A stretch of 64,000 nt of DNA, taken from the NCBI GenBank assembly GCA_023213395.1, contig CM041465.1, forward strand, positions 217,627,741 to 217,691,740, in the 5' to 3' direction. This DNA is from Cycas panzhihuaensis. Its lineage: Eukaryota > Cycadophyta. The notes below the pieces were generated by a model. That model made no database searches. It saw nothing but the letters and a program-made list of their open reading frames with translations, and had not been told where the DNA came from. Positions 1-13,029 of the stretch are shown one piece after another. Each line of letters begins with the position of its first letter. The first letter of the stretch is position 1. The translations under genes and the position numbers were made by a program.

Positions 1-680
1 ATTTTCCAATTTGTTTTCTTTAAAAAGAAATCATAAAATAAATTAGAAAACTAAAAAAATCTATAAAATAATAAATATCCAAAAAAAATTACAAAACTAA
101 AAATAATAAAAATATTTTTTTGGCTCCAAGTTAAACCCAAACTATTTTATCCTTGAAGGGAACTCACTGAAGAGGATAAACTATGATGACAACCCTAGCT
201 TTGAGATGATCTCAAACAACTCCTCCTCTAAAGAGCACTCATTGATAAGGTTAAACTAGAATAATAACCTTTGGCTTCTAAGCCCAAGCCCTTGGCAACT
301 AAGACAATACCTCAAACACTTAAGATTACTCTGAAAATAGTCACTAACCAACATAAATTATGGTAAATTTCTCATGTTTATTTAGGTTTCATCATGCCTT
401 CTGAGATTGTCATGGTATATTATACTACAAAACTAATATCCATCCTATTTAACATACCTATGAAGTTCTTACCTATAGGGTTAAACTAGGGGCAACATTC
501 TATAAACACATACTAAATAGGCTAAACTATGGCAAATTACCTTCCTATATCACTTCTATAAGAACAACAATAGTCTATATAGAGCATTGTTAATAGCATT
601 AACTATCTTGTAGTCTACACCTAAAAAGGTTCTACTACTGAGAGGGCAAGTGTTTCTTGTAGCTCAAGAAGTCCAAAGTC
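1..680 (-). repeat. Degenerate copies of the TAAACTATG motif
   Basis: Several diverged copies of a short motif are present, readable on the plus strand as GGNTAAACTATG or GGTTAAACTAG (near 175, 260, 480 and 525). The reverse complement CATAGTTTANCCTCNTTAAT matches the copies at 13.03-13.46 kb, 33.05-33.29 kb and 37.05-37.58 kb. This is the outer part of the left inverted arm. Confidence 0.6.
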
Positions 681-1396
681 ATCCTAACATAGTTAAGTAA
701 AGGTACGTACTTCTTATCTTACATTTCAATTTAAATTTAATTTTATATAAGTATGTACTAATATTTTTATGTTATCTTGGTGAATGGATGCATGTGTATT
801 CCATTGATGATGAGTTTGATCATGGTTAATGGTAAAATAAGTTATCCACCCAAGCTTGATGGATTACAAAATGACTTCTAAGTACCTTTATAGATGTTTT
901 TGCCTTTTTTCATCATTTGTTTACAACATCTTTTTACTTGTTTTGCTCTATTGATTTTTTTTTTTTTTGATAAACCTCTTAATTTTTTAAGTTTTTCCCT
1001 CCATCATGCTAAGTTTTCTATTTATCTTACTCTTTTATCAAATCATCCCATGGCAAAAATTATCTATCTCACTATAATTCTTATTTATGGTTTCTTAATG
1101 GTACTACAAAGTTTGAAACTATGTGGTACCATTAAGAACTTCATAAGATGACTTTTTATGAGTTCAAATAAAATTGACCTATAGTTGGTCACATATTTAT
1201 GGCATTTAAATATGCACCTTATAATAAAAGAGCTTATTCCTATGGGTTAGCCATGGTCTTACTTTAAAACCATGGGAATTAATGCTTTAGCATTAATTTA
1301 GCATCAAAACCATGGATAATTTACCCATTATTTTGGTCCATAACTTTTTGACAAACTATGAGCCCAAAATAATGGATCTTTCACTTTCTTTTTCGT

Positions 1397-1402
1397 TATA
1401 AA
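1397..1402 (+). promoter_or_regulatory. Possible LTR TATA box
   Basis: TATAAA lies about 410 bp upstream of a primer-site-like string at 1808, a spacing that would suit an LTR promoter with a long R-U5 segment. The corresponding place in the right arm (about 12140, minus) has a diverged TATA-like string. There is no other support. Confidence 0.25.
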
Positions 1403-1807
1403 CATCCATCCTATTTTATTAAATGAGGAGGCCTAAATCTTATAGTGTTATGTTATTAGAATACTACTAAAAACTCTATAAACTTCCACTAACCTTTCAC
1501 ACTTACTTATTAGCTTACATATTTTGTTTGGAGATTAGAGTCATTTCACTATTGGAAGCCTCTATAATTAAAGTTACATGCCATGAGTATTCATCTTTAG
1601 TTGAGAATTGGGATAACACCCCTCGCCCTACCCCTTATTATCCATTTTCACTTCTAATTATTGCTTGATTTTTAATCTTTTAATTATTTAATACTTTATC
1701 ACTTGCTTTCTTTTTTATATACCTCATATGATTTGCTCTTCTCTTAGTTGGGAGTGGCTTACAGGAAGAAAGGATCCCAAGTAGTATCCATTGAGTTTAG
1801 AATGTGG

Positions 1808-1829
1808 TGGCAATACTATTGCTTCTGAG
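1808..1829 (+). other. Primer-site-like string of the left arm
   Basis: TGGCAATACTATTGCTTCTG resembles the primer site at 62869 (TTGGCAACCATACTGGGGAT) and the string in the Tat-2 LTRs (TTGGCAACCTTGCTAAGGAT). The right arm has the corresponding TGGCAACACCATT on the minus strand ending at 11742. If this is a true primer site, the LTR ends just before 1808 and 1830-3650 is leader. The match is partial. Confidence 0.3.
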
Positions 1830-3724
1830 ACTTCATTTACTACATCTTGTTGTTGGCTTCAAATTGCTACTTTTATTTCAATTTGTAGTCTTTTTTTTTA
1901 ATTATTAAACTTTTGATATTTTCTTGCACATGCTAACTTAATAGTTGGTGGACTATTTTAACTCACTTTCTTATAGGTTAGAGCCTTAAAAAAAGTTAGA
2001 AAGTCCTTCTCACTTTTCCACCCATCCCACAAATTGTTAGTGCCTATTATACAATAGAAGTACTACCCAAATTCCTCCAATGTTATAAAAAATATATGAT
2101 CTCTAAGGTTCATTTAAAACTTATTTTTGTGCATTTCAAGTTTTAGTATAAGACTTTTTTCATCATAGGTTAATTTGATAATTATAAATATAGCTTAATG
2201 TTCTCTAGAAATTATGAATATATGCATGTCATTAACCTTGATTATTTCTTCTTTAGTGAATAGATGTTATGAGGATTTGCATTTCCAATAAAAAGGTTTG
2301 ATAAGAAATTTAGAGTAAAACTCTAGGCACCCTCGTTCAAACACCCTTTCATAGACTTCTTTTCTAAAAAGAAAAAGACCTAAAGTTCATTTCAGTTCCA
2401 AAATTTATTTTGAAACAAAAGAAAAAAAGATAACAAACACTTATTTGTGTGCTTGTTATACTTGTTTTTTTCTTTTACTTTGTATATAATTAACTTCTCT
2501 TAATAAAAAGAAAAAAAAGAGCTTTAATATAATAAAAGAAAAATAGAGAATAATGAATTTTCATTATCATATTACATTGTATTCAACTTGTATTTGTGAA
2601 CTTAGCAAATACTTCATGGAGTGGAGATTTACATTTATAACAATTCTTTGAATTCGTTAGGCTAAAAGAATTTTTCTAAACTGGTTTTATTAGTGTTTTC
2701 CATTTAACTAAAAGAGCATGTTAGATGTATTATAGGTTTAATTGCTTGCCTCTTGTAGTCCTCTTTTAGGATAGGGTCATTCTTATACTAAAGAGTAGGG
2801 ACCACTATATTTCTACTTAGGTTTTATCACCTTATGAGAGAGGTGATATTGTTCCTTTAGGTGGATTGATTAATTCGTATTTTAAATAGTCTTGTACAGG
2901 GAATCTATCTCTACTACATGCTCATTTATAGGGTGTTGATAGTTCGATGAACTTTATTTATCTTATTGAGAGTGGTGACATCTTCTATTTTACCTCTTAG
3001 AGCTTAGGATTCATTAGAGTTAGATGTACATAGTATTAGGTTACTCCGCACTTATTGTGAGATTAGCTATTGGTATTGACAAGTCCCCACCATCTCATCC
3101 ATGAGAAAATAACATCCTATGATCCTAACTTCTTTAGGGCCCTTATCTTAGTTAGTCTCTTCCTATATTTCTACATTGAATATATCATTTTAGGATTATT
3201 TAGGAGTTTAGGTTAGGATAGATAAGTTTACCTTAGATGGGATAGTTATGTTATTTTAGGCACATAGATATAATTACATTTGAGATGCATGCACCTTGGT
3301 AGCACCCTTGCATTCTATGGGCCTTTTTTATTAGGTGTCATTTGGACCCTATAAGGGTACTTATTATTAGATAGATCAATTTTATATCCATTCTTTTAGT
3401 TGGTTAGTAGTTTATCTTTGCTCTATTTTCTTTTGTCATGGTTTCTCATGTGTTTTCCTACATCTCTTGCTTATTAGTTAATAATTTATTGCTTTCTTTT
3501 AGTTCTTTCCCCTCTTTTTTCCCCTTGGCATTTGTACACGCCTATACATTCCTCCCTAGTCTATAATTCTTTTCCTTTAATTCTCATACTTATGCCCACA
3601 TGATACATGAGTACCCTGTAGGAGCCATAAGTTTGTTCCCCTCTTGACTTAGGCCCCCTTCAACCTTTAAGTCCATTATTAAGTTGTGTATTTATACCTC
3701 CCCTTCTATACGATGATATTCATA

Positions 3725-4478
3725 AGCTTGTTAGGAACCCCATGGGAATAAGATTAAAGCTTATTGCTGAAGAAGATACCTATCCAAGTGATAGAACACT
3801 CTATAGGCAACTACTTAATAGCCTAATCTATTTGATCACAACTAGGACATTTATTTCATTTGTAGTTAGATTGGTATATAAATTTATAATAACACCAAAG
3901 TAATGTCACTCATTAATTGCAAAGTAAATTCTTAGATACTTTCACAAAATGTTATAATATGGATTATAGTTTATTTATAACAACAACTTTAAGTTAGTTA
4001 GATTTACTTATGCAGATTGGGTTAGTCATGCCAATAGTAGAAGATCAACATCTAGTTATTGGTTCAATCTTATTTTAGCATCTATGACATGGAGCAACAA
4101 GAAGCATCTAAATGTCACACTCTCTTCAACTAAAGTGAAATACAAATCTATAATTGTAGCAACTACCAAAGTAATCTAGCTTATATAGATTCTTAGTGAT
4201 ATGGGTCTTCACTAAGAGGATACAACAACTCTATACTATAACAATTATAGTACTTTAAAGTTGGTCAAAAATCATGTGTTTCACGTTCATACCAAGCATA
4301 ATGAATTACATCATCACTTTCATAAAAGACCAAGTCTAAAAAGGTGAAATTATGTTATTTTATAAGCCTAGAAATGAATAGTTAATGGGCATCTTTACTA
4401 AACCACTTTGACAAGACAAGTTCCAAAAACTTAGAAAAGAGTTGAGCAAAAAAGCTAAATATAAATATTAAGGGAGGT
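3725..4478 (+). pseudogene. Copia-1: RT C-terminus and RNase H, decayed
   Basis: Conceptual translation shows the end of a copia reverse transcriptase (YRQLLNSLIYLITTR, followed by a VKxILRYFHKM-like segment) and then the RNase H block: TYADW with the first catalytic Asp, RRSTSSYW, LSSTKVKY in place of the usual LSSTEAEY so the catalytic Glu is lost, YYNN in place of YCDN, and HVHTKHNELHHHF. Stops TAG and TAA and small frameshifts interrupt it. The family's upstream domains (gag, protease, integrase, RT core) are absent; sequence to the left belongs to the inverted arm. This is the 3' fragment of a plus-strand Ty1/copia element, followed by a polypurine tract and a probable 3' LTR. Confidence 0.85.
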
Positions 4479-4772
4479 GTTAAATTATTTGTTGTATAAT
4501 ATGTATTAATGTTTATGTTAGATATCTAACCTAATATATGTGAATACTTATATAATTAGTTGAGTTCACTTCTCATGAACCTCACACATGTGTATGCAAT
4601 TGTAAGGTAGTTATACATGATATACCTATTTATTATGTATTCATATTAATTATTTATTTATATCATTATTGAATTTATTAATAATATAAAAATATAAGGG
4701 TAGACTAATTCTACTTAGAATACTTATTATACTATCTTAATAATCTGCTCCTACACATTCTGATTTTCAACA
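4469..4772 (+). mobile_element. Copia-1 polypurine tract and probable 3' LTR
   Basis: A purine run (AAGGGAGG, ending at 4478) directly precedes TGTTAAATTATTTGTTG at 4479, as at a copia PPT-LTR junction. A plausible LTR end is TTCAACA at 4772, giving about 294 bp. No 5' partner LTR lies in the window, so the 3' boundary is a guess. Confidence 0.55.
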
Positions 4773-5740
4773 TGTTATTTAGCATGATAGACTCTTCTTA
4801 CCCACCTTGGTAGAGGAATGTATAAAATCAGTCCATAGTTTGATCAATTCATCAATTCACCAAATATCTAGATGTAGTGCACTAAGGTTGATGATATTTT
4901 GAAGCTATAAAATCACCCCTATAAATTAATTACAAATTAAGTCTCATAATTATAAATTTAAGCTAAATATAGCACAATTTTAAGTTAGACATAACATGCC
5001 AAGATTGTGAAGAGTGTATATAAAATCACTTCTATGAATTAATTATAGATAAACTCAAATCAATAAAATTACTATTCTAAATTTGCCATTTCAACATTAG
5101 GATGTCACTAGTCAATGCATATATTAGAATGGTGACTTATTTTTTAGTATGATTTATTTTTCCTAAGGTGCTTAACACATTAAATTCAATTAGATTTTAG
5201 TTTTACTAGCCCATATTTGTTAACCAGAGATCACATAGGACATTGTATGTGATCAAATGTTCAAGCTTGAAGGGGCTAAAATCCTCTTTATTTTTAAAGT
5301 TTAATCTTTTTATAGAGAAAAGTTTGGTTGTAACTTCTTCTATAAGTATCAAAAGTTAATTCCATCTTAACCATTAGATTCCTAGCTTAAAGATCTTTGA
5401 AATAAGCAATCATAGAAGCATATTTTAGTAATATTTATTAGAGAAATTTCTATTTAAGGTTATATAAAATATTTTAGGGACTAACAATCTATGTAGTTTG
5501 AGCCATTTGAGATGGCTAATAACATATAGTTTGCCCTAGAACATTTTAAGAATTTAAAAAATAAAAGTAAATAATTTTGTATAAAATTGAGGACATCTAG
5601 TCAGAAAAAAGACCTAGAAAAAAAAAAGTTAGAAAAGAATTAGCGAGAGATAAGAAGTAAGTAGAGTGTAATTATATGGGAATCAAATTCCAAAAAGAAA
5701 TATTTTAACACTATGTTTTAGATAATAATCAACTTATGTA
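4773..5740. other. Unassigned AT-rich stretch
   Basis: No recognisable domain or long ORF. A degenerate direct duplication of about 50 bp (near 4908-4965 and 5017-5070, both containing a TATAAAATCAC-type string followed by ATTAATTA) is visible. Probably decayed transposon or leader sequence. Confidence 0.35.
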
Positions 5741-5742
5741 GG

Positions 5743-6000
5743 AGAAGTATGAACCCATTGATGAGCAATCAAAAGAGGATCATATTGTAGAAGAACTTGA
5801 GGAGCCATATAAAGAAGAATCTAAGTAGCTTGAGGAAGAATCTATATAACTCAGTGAATCCAAGAAAGTACTAGATACTATTCCTAATCCTATTTTGCAT
5901 ATGTCTATTTCCTTTGACATTTTTATTGTTCCTCTTGATTTTCCTCATTACAATACTTTAAAATGCCCTCCAACATATGTCCAAAAATATTCCATAACTA
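5743..6000 (+). pseudogene. Fragment of an acidic protein-coding region, unidentified
   Basis: One reading frame from 5743 stays coding-like for about 85 codons with only two stops (TAG, TAA). It encodes a Glu-rich segment (EEPYKEESK, LEEESI) followed by a hydrophobic stretch. I do not recognise the family. Given the context, a decayed piece of a retrotransposon polyprotein linker is the simplest explanation, but this is inference. Confidence 0.3.
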
Positions 6001-6150
6001 AATTTCTTAAATTCTAACATTTTGTAGGATAAATTTTGGTTCCACTTTAATCACATCATCTAGGCCACAATATTCCATAACCAAATTTCTTAATTTCTAA
6101 TATCTTATAGTATAAATTTTGGTTCCACTTTAATCCCATCATCTAGGTCA
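5986..6150. repeat. Two-copy tandem duplication, period about 82 bp
   Basis: Two adjacent diverged copies each begin ATATTCCATAAC and end CACTTTAATC..CATCATCTAGG. Differences are mostly transitions plus a few small changes. It is a local duplication with no other feature recognised. Confidence 0.8.
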
Positions 6151-6860
6151 TAATATCAACCCAATTCCATCCCTTTGGAAGCCTTCTTCTATACCCATCC
6201 TAAGACTATCATTAAAACCCCTTTTCCATAAAGAGTGTTTAACACTAATCTTGAATCCACCCCTTCTAAGATCTTTAGTTGTCTAACCCAACTCTTACTC
6301 ATTATAATACATACTCTAGTTTGTACCCTTTATCAATTCAATTTCTCAATCATACGTACCTCTTAATTTCCAATGTCCCTACTTCCCACACATATAAAGT
6401 GTTTATCGATCCCCTTATTAATCCTAATTTTCCCCTCATTATTCAATATTCCCTACAATGTGCTTCATATTTTTAAAGAATACCTATTATGAAACCATCA
6501 TAACTATTCTTATCACCTTATTATTTATTCTCATCTATTCCAAAAAAGTCCTCCTTTCAAAGTCAACATGCCATGGATAAAATATATAAATAGAAAATAT
6601 GTTTTCAACTAAGTACCATCAATAGTACATAATTCCTAAGATAGTTTTTATTAAAGAAGGAATATGAAATTCATTTAGTACCAAACATAAATAGTTGTAT
6701 ATATATAGGTCACATATCATTTATTTATAAAAGATGGAATATGGATGAACTAAATTGTTATGATATATAAATCTTAAAAGGTGGTAGATTTAAGACCAAG
6801 TAGAAGGGGGTTCCAAGTAATTCCTTATGCAATGTTTATACTTCAAGCCCAAAGTATATT
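6151..6860. other. Unassigned stretch before a polypurine tract
   Basis: A 65-codon ORF at 6279-6476 has no recognisable domain. The last 80 bp before 6861 read in one frame as RGGRFKTK followed by a stop. This loosely recalls the C-terminal tail that gypsy polyproteins carry before the PPT, but it is not diagnostic. Confidence 0.3.
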
Positions 6861-6900
6861 AAGGGGAGGGGAGTTGTTACAATCTAAAGCATAAACCATA
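6861..6900 (+). other. Possible polypurine tract and LTR start
   Basis: A 13-base purine run (AAGGGGAGGGGAG, 6861-6873) is followed at once by TTGTTACAATC, a typical plant 3' LTR beginning. It sits just outside the right inverted arm, which becomes recognisable at about 6930. No matching LTR end or 5' partner was found. Confidence 0.4.
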
Positions 6901-8343
6901 GGAGGGGAGGATGAACAACCTAACTTCAAACCTAAAGGATGAAAGAGATCTAAGATAGGACAGGTATAGACATACACCTCCTATATGACACCTATGCATC
7001 TTAAGGACATAGGTGTCAGGATAAAAGATGATTGTGTTCTAGGCTAAAAGGAGTAACATATAAGTATATGCAATATGCCAAAATAGGAAAAGAGTAATAA
7101 CTCAAAAGAAATCATATAAATATCTATTTAATCAAATATATAATATAAGAAAGAAAATGAAGAAGTGATGTATGGAAATAATTAAGTAAATTGTTAGCTA
7201 ACTAAAATGCATAGAGATAAAATCAATCTACCTATTAGCAAGTGTTCTTGGAAGGATCAAATAATAATAATAAAGGCTCTTAAAGTGTGAGGATGTTATT
7301 GGAGTAATGTACTCAAATTATAATCACTTTAATATACATATCTTAACCTAAACTCCTAAATGGTCTTAAATAACAAATTCAATCTAAAAGAAAAATGAAG
7401 TAATTGATCAAAGTGAGAGCTCTAAAGGATTTAAGACTATATAATATATTTGCTCACAGATAAGATGGTGGGAGCTTGTTAATATAAATGAGTAATCTTA
7501 CATAAGTATAAGACAACCTAATGGTCCCTGCTCTAAATCCAATACACCTCCTACTCTATGAGATGAATGAGAAGAGATCACTACTCTCAATAGGACTAAT
7601 GGAGCTCATTCAACTATCAACACCTTACATATTAGCACATGGTAGAGATAGGCACCCCTTACTACCCTATTAGAAATACAAATTATAAGACTGACTTTGC
7701 TTAAAGGTATCAGCCCACATTTCTCATTTAGTGATAAAATCTAAGTAGAAAGATAATAGACCCTCTTTTTAGTAGAAGGAAGACCTTAACCTTAAATAAG
7801 ATTAGAAGAAGCACAAAACAGGTTATCATGCAGCTAGAATGATTTTTGAATTTAATGAAAATAATAAACAATCTAACCTAGAATAAATCTCTTGACCTTG
7901 CAGATTTAAGGATTCACAAAAAATGTGAATTCTTCACTTCATTATGGCCCTGACAAAGTGCACTCAAACAAGCAAACATGCAATAAAAAAATGAAATAAA
8001 GTAAATTCTTTTATTTTCCTTTTTCTTTAATTATTTTTTAATGCTCTTTTGGCTTGTAATTTAAGTTGTTTGCATGAAAGGGAAAGAGAGGAATAGGCAA
8101 ACATGAAAAACATGTAAGTAATAAATTTCTTTCTCTCTTTTCCTTCAAATGCAATTAAAAAATTGAAATGAACTTAAAATCTTTGCTTTTGTTTTTCTTT
8201 AAAGGACAAAAACTAGAAAGAAAGGTTCAAAGAGAAAAAACTATTTTTAACAAATCCTTTATTTTTATAGTTTTAGTCTCTCATTTCTTCCATTTAAAAT
8301 TCTCCTCAAAGTGAGATCTTCCAAAGGGTAATAAACCATATTA

Positions 8344-8641
8344 TGATGTAATTTTAAGGATAAAAAAGAATCAAACAATCAATAAAATAAAAGACAAATA
8401 TTAGGTATAATTAGTCTACCATTAAAATATTTTCATTCATTAAGAATGAATCTCCATAATCCATATAATACAACCTTTATTCTAATATATAAATGGAATC
8501 AATGACAATCTAAAATAGGACTCATAACTACCCTGGTACATGTCATAGGTCCATTTAAGACTTTCATAAATCCAATGACACTTTTCATCAACCTTGATGA
8601 CTCATTACTAATTTATCTACATATAAATATTAATTCTAATA
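8344..8641 (-). repeat. Copia-2 left (3') LTR
   Basis: Matches 11017-11318 over nearly its full length; shared blocks include ATTTTCATTCATTAA, TAGGACTCATAACTACC and CAATGACACTT. It ends TTCTAATA, against TTCTAACA in the other copy. The following TCCTCTTT is a polypurine tract on the minus strand. Confidence 0.75.
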
Positions 8642-8799
8642 ATCCTCTTTAATGTTCATATGATCAAGTGAATTTATTAGACTAGCCTACTAGCAAATTA
8701 ATTATATCAAGTCTCATCCTTAATTTATGTTTTCCCTCTATATTGGAAAACTAAGCTTGTTTAATGGTCTTTAACTACCATTTAAAAAAAATTATAGGT

Positions 8800-10440
8800 G
8801 GAATGACCTCATACTACATCTCTAGCTATGTTTCCTAAGCATCTTCAAATTCCTCCTTACTCTCATCTTCTTTTTCCTCAGTTGGATTAGTCTTTATCTC
8901 GATAATTTGCTAACTTAAAGAATTAGATTTAGGTTATTCCTTAATTTGATTTCATTTGTCTTTCCAAATCTTCCAGGTGTCTAGATCTTGGTCTTGATCT
9001 ACAACCTACTTATTACTCTTTGAAGATGACATTTGTAACTTATTTATCAAATTCTTTAAAGATAACATCCTAAGTTATATGAACCTTTCTAGTTACTAAC
9101 TTGTATACATAATATGCTTTACTCTCTTTGTTGTACCCAATGAGGATGCCTTTGGAGCTTTTATTATCAATTTTTTTATGTTTCTCTTTAGGAACATGTA
9201 TGTATATTATGCTTCTAAAGATTCTAAGATGGTTAACTATAAATTTATGTCTTAACCATGCCTCTTTAGGTGTTTTATTCCTTACAACTTTAGTCACACT
9301 CCTATTTGTTAGGTATGTTGTTATACAAATAACATGTACCCAAAAGATATCTACGAGGTTCTTTACCTTCATCAACAACTAACCTTTTTAACCAATGTCT
9401 TATTCATCCTCTTAGTTATATTATTTTATCAAGGAGTATATACAATCGTCAATTATTTCTTTATATCATGGTCCTTGCAAAACCAAACAAGGGTATTAGA
9501 GGTAAATTCAGCCATATTATCTAATCACAGTATCTTAATCCTTTATTTGTTTTTATTCTCCACTTTCACTTTAAACTCCTTAAACGTCTCAAGTGTTTAA
9601 GACCTCTTCTTTAAAGGATAAACCCAAACCTTCCTTAAAATATCATCAACAAAGGTCAAGAAATATCTTATACCTCTAAGCAAAGCAGTTGGCGTAGGAC
9701 CACAAATATTTAAGTGTATAAGGCTTAGTTTTTTAGTTGTCCTCCAAGTCTTATGTTTCAAAAATCTTTCCTTATGTTGCTTCCCATTGATATAGGGTTC
9801 CTAGATGGCCTTTTCTTCCTTGAACTTTGGGAGAACATGTACCATATTTAACTTTTTCATCAACTAAAATCCAGGGAAGTGTAGATATTCTAATCTTTCA
9901 TGCCATAATTAAATCTTATTTAATATACCTATAGTTAAATATGCTCTTTACTTTACAGATTTACCTAAGAGCTTATAAAGAGGATTTTCTCTCACACCTT
10001 TTGTGACTATTTTCCCTTCATGATCACTAATAATTAGCTTCCCACCTTTAAAAAGAACACTCATTCTATTGTTCTCTATTTAATTAATAGAAATTAAATT
10101 CTTCTTCAATAGGAGCATGTATAAAACATTATCTATATAATAACTATCACAGTTTGGAGTTATAATTAGAACCTTCCCTATGCCTTTGATAGTTAAAATG
10201 TTATTGTCTCCTAAAGATATAATATATATTATTGCTTCCCATATGTTCTTGAACTAATTAAACTTGCCTATCATATGTTTGGAAGCACCTAAATCTATAT
10301 ACTAGACATAATTTTGCCCTTATTTGATGTACTATCACACTATATTCATCAATTGTAATCTATAAATTATTTCTATCTTGCTGACTATCCTACAATAGTC
10401 AACAATATTTCCTTATATAACCTAGTTTCTTATAATAATG
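8800..10440 (-). pseudogene. Copia-2 gag zinc knuckle, protease and integrase remnants
   Basis: On the minus strand, in order: a zinc-knuckle remnant with Tyr replacing Cys (YHYYKKLGYIRKYC, about 10430-10390), a protease-like site (ADLGASKHM, about 10300), the gag-pre-integrase region (LPKFKEEKAI, about 9835), and the integrase core (LTFVDDILRKVWVY with a catalytic Asp, SDNMAEF, NNITKRMN). It ends with the integrase tail in the open frame 9378-9070 (TPKEAW, KGILIGYNKESKAYYVY). Stops and substitutions interrupt it, and Trp, Gln and Arg codons have often become stops. This is the usual copia order, protease before integrase; everything downstream has been deleted. Confidence 0.8.
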
Positions 10441-11016
10441 GTAAGTCCTTTGGGGCAGTCTATTTCAGTGGGGATACAAGTATATTCCACTCATTTTAAT
10501 GTTAAAAGGTAACATAAAAATCCAATAGTCATAAGAAAATAATGGGTGTTAAATAGCCCTTAAACATGGTACAATGGGATCCTTGGTCACTATGGAAAGT
10601 GCTAGTAAAATATTAAAAAACATTAGTCACCATGCATGGAGCCAAAACTTTGTCATATGACTATACTTATCATGTAGTAAATGAAAAAATAAAAAATAAA
10701 AGTGTACTTTATTTTTATAAAAAATATGAATACTTCATAACAACCCCAAATCAAAAAATTCCTTTATGGGCTAGCTCTACAACACAGAACATGGCTACAC
10801 CACATGAGCCCCATATAAATAAATCACTAATATGAGTGTCTCTTTTTTTTAATTCAAAGATACTAATAACCTCATAGACTAATAATTGATTCCATAACAA
10901 AATTAGTAAAATTTTAAACTCATCAAACTATAGAAGTTTCATCCATAAAATCATACTTGTTTGCATATATCACTAGTCGAAGAATTGATCAATAACCTGT
11001 GATAAACCTACTATGA

Positions 11017-11318
11017 TGTTAGATGTGATTTTAAGAATCGAAAGGAACCAAATATTCAACAAAATAGAAGATATATATTAGGTAGAATTAATCTATTATT
11101 TTATAGTTTTCATTCATTAAAAATGAATCCCTGTTATCCATACAAAACAACCTTTGGTCTAATATACAAATGAGATTAGTAATGGTCTAAAATAGGACTC
11201 ATAACTACCTTGACATATGTCATAGGTCCATTAAGAACTTTCATAACTCCAATGACACTTGTCATTAACCTTGATGACTTGTTGCTATTTTGTTTACATA
11301 TGAATATTAATTCTAACA
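11017..11318 (-). repeat. Copia-2 right (5') LTR
   Basis: Starts TGTTAGATGTG and ends TTCTAACA, with the expected TG...CA termini. Partner of 8344-8641. Confidence 0.75.
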
Positions 11319-11719
11319 ATTAAAAGCATATGCTTATGAATAAAAATTCTAAAGAAAATCTAGCAATACTTCTACTTGCCAAATTGACTTATGATAGAAA
11401 ACAAATTTAAAACTATTATCAAAGCCACCAAAAAAATGATTTAAAATATACTTGATAAAATCATACATTTTTGTGATGGTGGAATAATACAAATAACATT
11501 TTAGCTATGTAATAGGCACTTTTAAATTGGTGAGAAGAATACAAAAAGGATGTCATGATTCCAACTTGCATGTAGCTCCCCACCTACATAAAATCACCTT
11601 GTTTTTCTTCTCCACCTATAAACTAGTGCATGTAATAGAAAACAAGAAGCTCTAATGTTCAATATAACTAATAAAATTTGTAAATTAAAGTGAATAATAT
11701 TTTAAAATGAGAAAGGAAG

Positions 11720-11742
11720 CCTAAGAAATAATGGTGTTGCCA
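11720..11742 (-). other. Primer-site-like string of the right arm
   Basis: On the minus strand TGGCAACACCATT follows GGTGG, matching the position of the left-arm string at 1808 within the inverted homology. Partial similarity to the primer site at 62869. Confidence 0.3.
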
Positions 11743-13029
11743 CCAAATTTAGAACTCAACTTATGATACTTGGCTTTCTTTCCTTGTAAGACACTTTTAC
11801 ACTAGTAAAATAAAATAAACAAGGTAGTTAAAAGTGAAATCAAACATTCAAGCATATAAGAGAGATTAATAGAGAACTAAAATCAAACACAAATTAGAAT
11901 AGACTAAAATACAAATAGTATAAGGGGGTCTTACCTTAATTTCTAGCCAATATGAGATACATATGGCATATAACTCCAATCTTAGGTACCTATAACAATA
12001 ATTTATCCCTAGTTTCCACTCCAAAAGTGGAAGATAAATGAAATATGTAAGTGAGTAAGGAATCTACATAAATTTTAGCAACATTTTGGCATCGTAATAC
12101 TATAATTTTTTCCCTCCCTCCCCATGTGAAAATGGGGTATATTTATGGATGTTACAAACTACTGGGTGAGGAAGTATTTAGGCCCATGTTTTAAAATAAA
12201 CTATAAGCCAATACCATGGGAAAATTTCCCATGGATTTAGTCTAATAAAAATAGAAATGGCATTAAATACACCTCTTTAGGAAGAAGAAAATTAGATCCC
12301 CTTGAGATTTTTAAGACTACATAAGTTAGAAACATTGTTCAGCATATTTATTATGTTTTGAAATATGTAATTTTCTTTTTTCATTCATAGACTATCATCC
12401 TGCAAAGTTCTCCATAGTACTATGAAGCTATATTTTGTGATACCCTAATGAAATTTATAGTGTTATGAAGTTACCTTAAGATAGAATAGGATACAAGACA
12501 AACATGTTTCAACATAGGATGATTTAAAATCAAAGTTTAACGGGCATGTATCATAGTAGGATATGGAAAAATATATATATATAACAAAATGATTTTGATT
12601 AAAAAAGCATCTTAAAGAGTGAAATATGTAAGTAATCACTACGAATGGAAGTAAAAGAAGGGTAAGAAGCACCTATGAAGCTACTAAAAGGCTTTTATAT
12701 AGTTCATTGAGCTCAATGGATAAACGTTTGGAGCCACTAACCATGGTCAAAATCATCACAAGCTATTAACATATACACCCATTCACCAAAATAATAGGCA
12801 AATATTAGTATGTACTTATAAAAGAGCTAAACTAAACTAAAACTAAGATGAAATATAAGAAGCATATACCTTCACTTACTTGCTAGTGTAAGATGAGTGT
12901 AAACTTCTTAAATTGTGAAAAATATTTACCTCCTTTAAAGCAAATCTCTTCAGACATAAGTTATAAGATAGTGAATATTATCAATGATGCCTTGTAAAAA
13001 CCATTAACATGCTTATAAAAGTGATAACG

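Larger units (their letters stand above)
1..3650 (+). repeat. Left arm of a large inverted repeat (LTR-like region)
   Basis: Read on the minus strand, this stretch matches 6930-13560 on the plus strand in the same order once Copia-2 is removed from the right arm. Matching landmarks include 1-180 with 13370-13550, 640-860 with 12710-12950, 1560-1830 with 11700-11960, 2330-2420 with about 8180, 2700-3080 with 7540-7810, and 3190-3410 with 7200-7390. Identity is moderate, with many transitions and small indels. The content (motif repeats, TATA-like site, primer-site-like string, no long ORF) suits a long LTR plus untranslated leader of a Tat-type gypsy element. No coding domain was recognised. 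The 85-residue hydrophobic ORF at 894-1151 looks fortuitous. Confidence 0.7.
8344..11318 (-). mobile_element. Copia-2: minus-strand copia element, internally deleted
   Basis: About 3.0 kb, bounded by direct repeats that look like LTRs (8344-8641 and 11017-11318). The internal region holds minus-strand protease-integrase remnants only. RT and RNase H are missing, so it could not move on its own. It interrupts the right inverted arm: sequence on either side matches continuous sequence in the left arm. A clean target-site duplication was not resolved (ATTA-type strings on both sides). Confidence 0.75.

Noticed and set aside
9128-9600. Plus-strand hydrophobic ORFs opposite the Copia-2 integrase
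   Set aside because: They are antisense readings of the minus-strand integrase, which has clear motifs.
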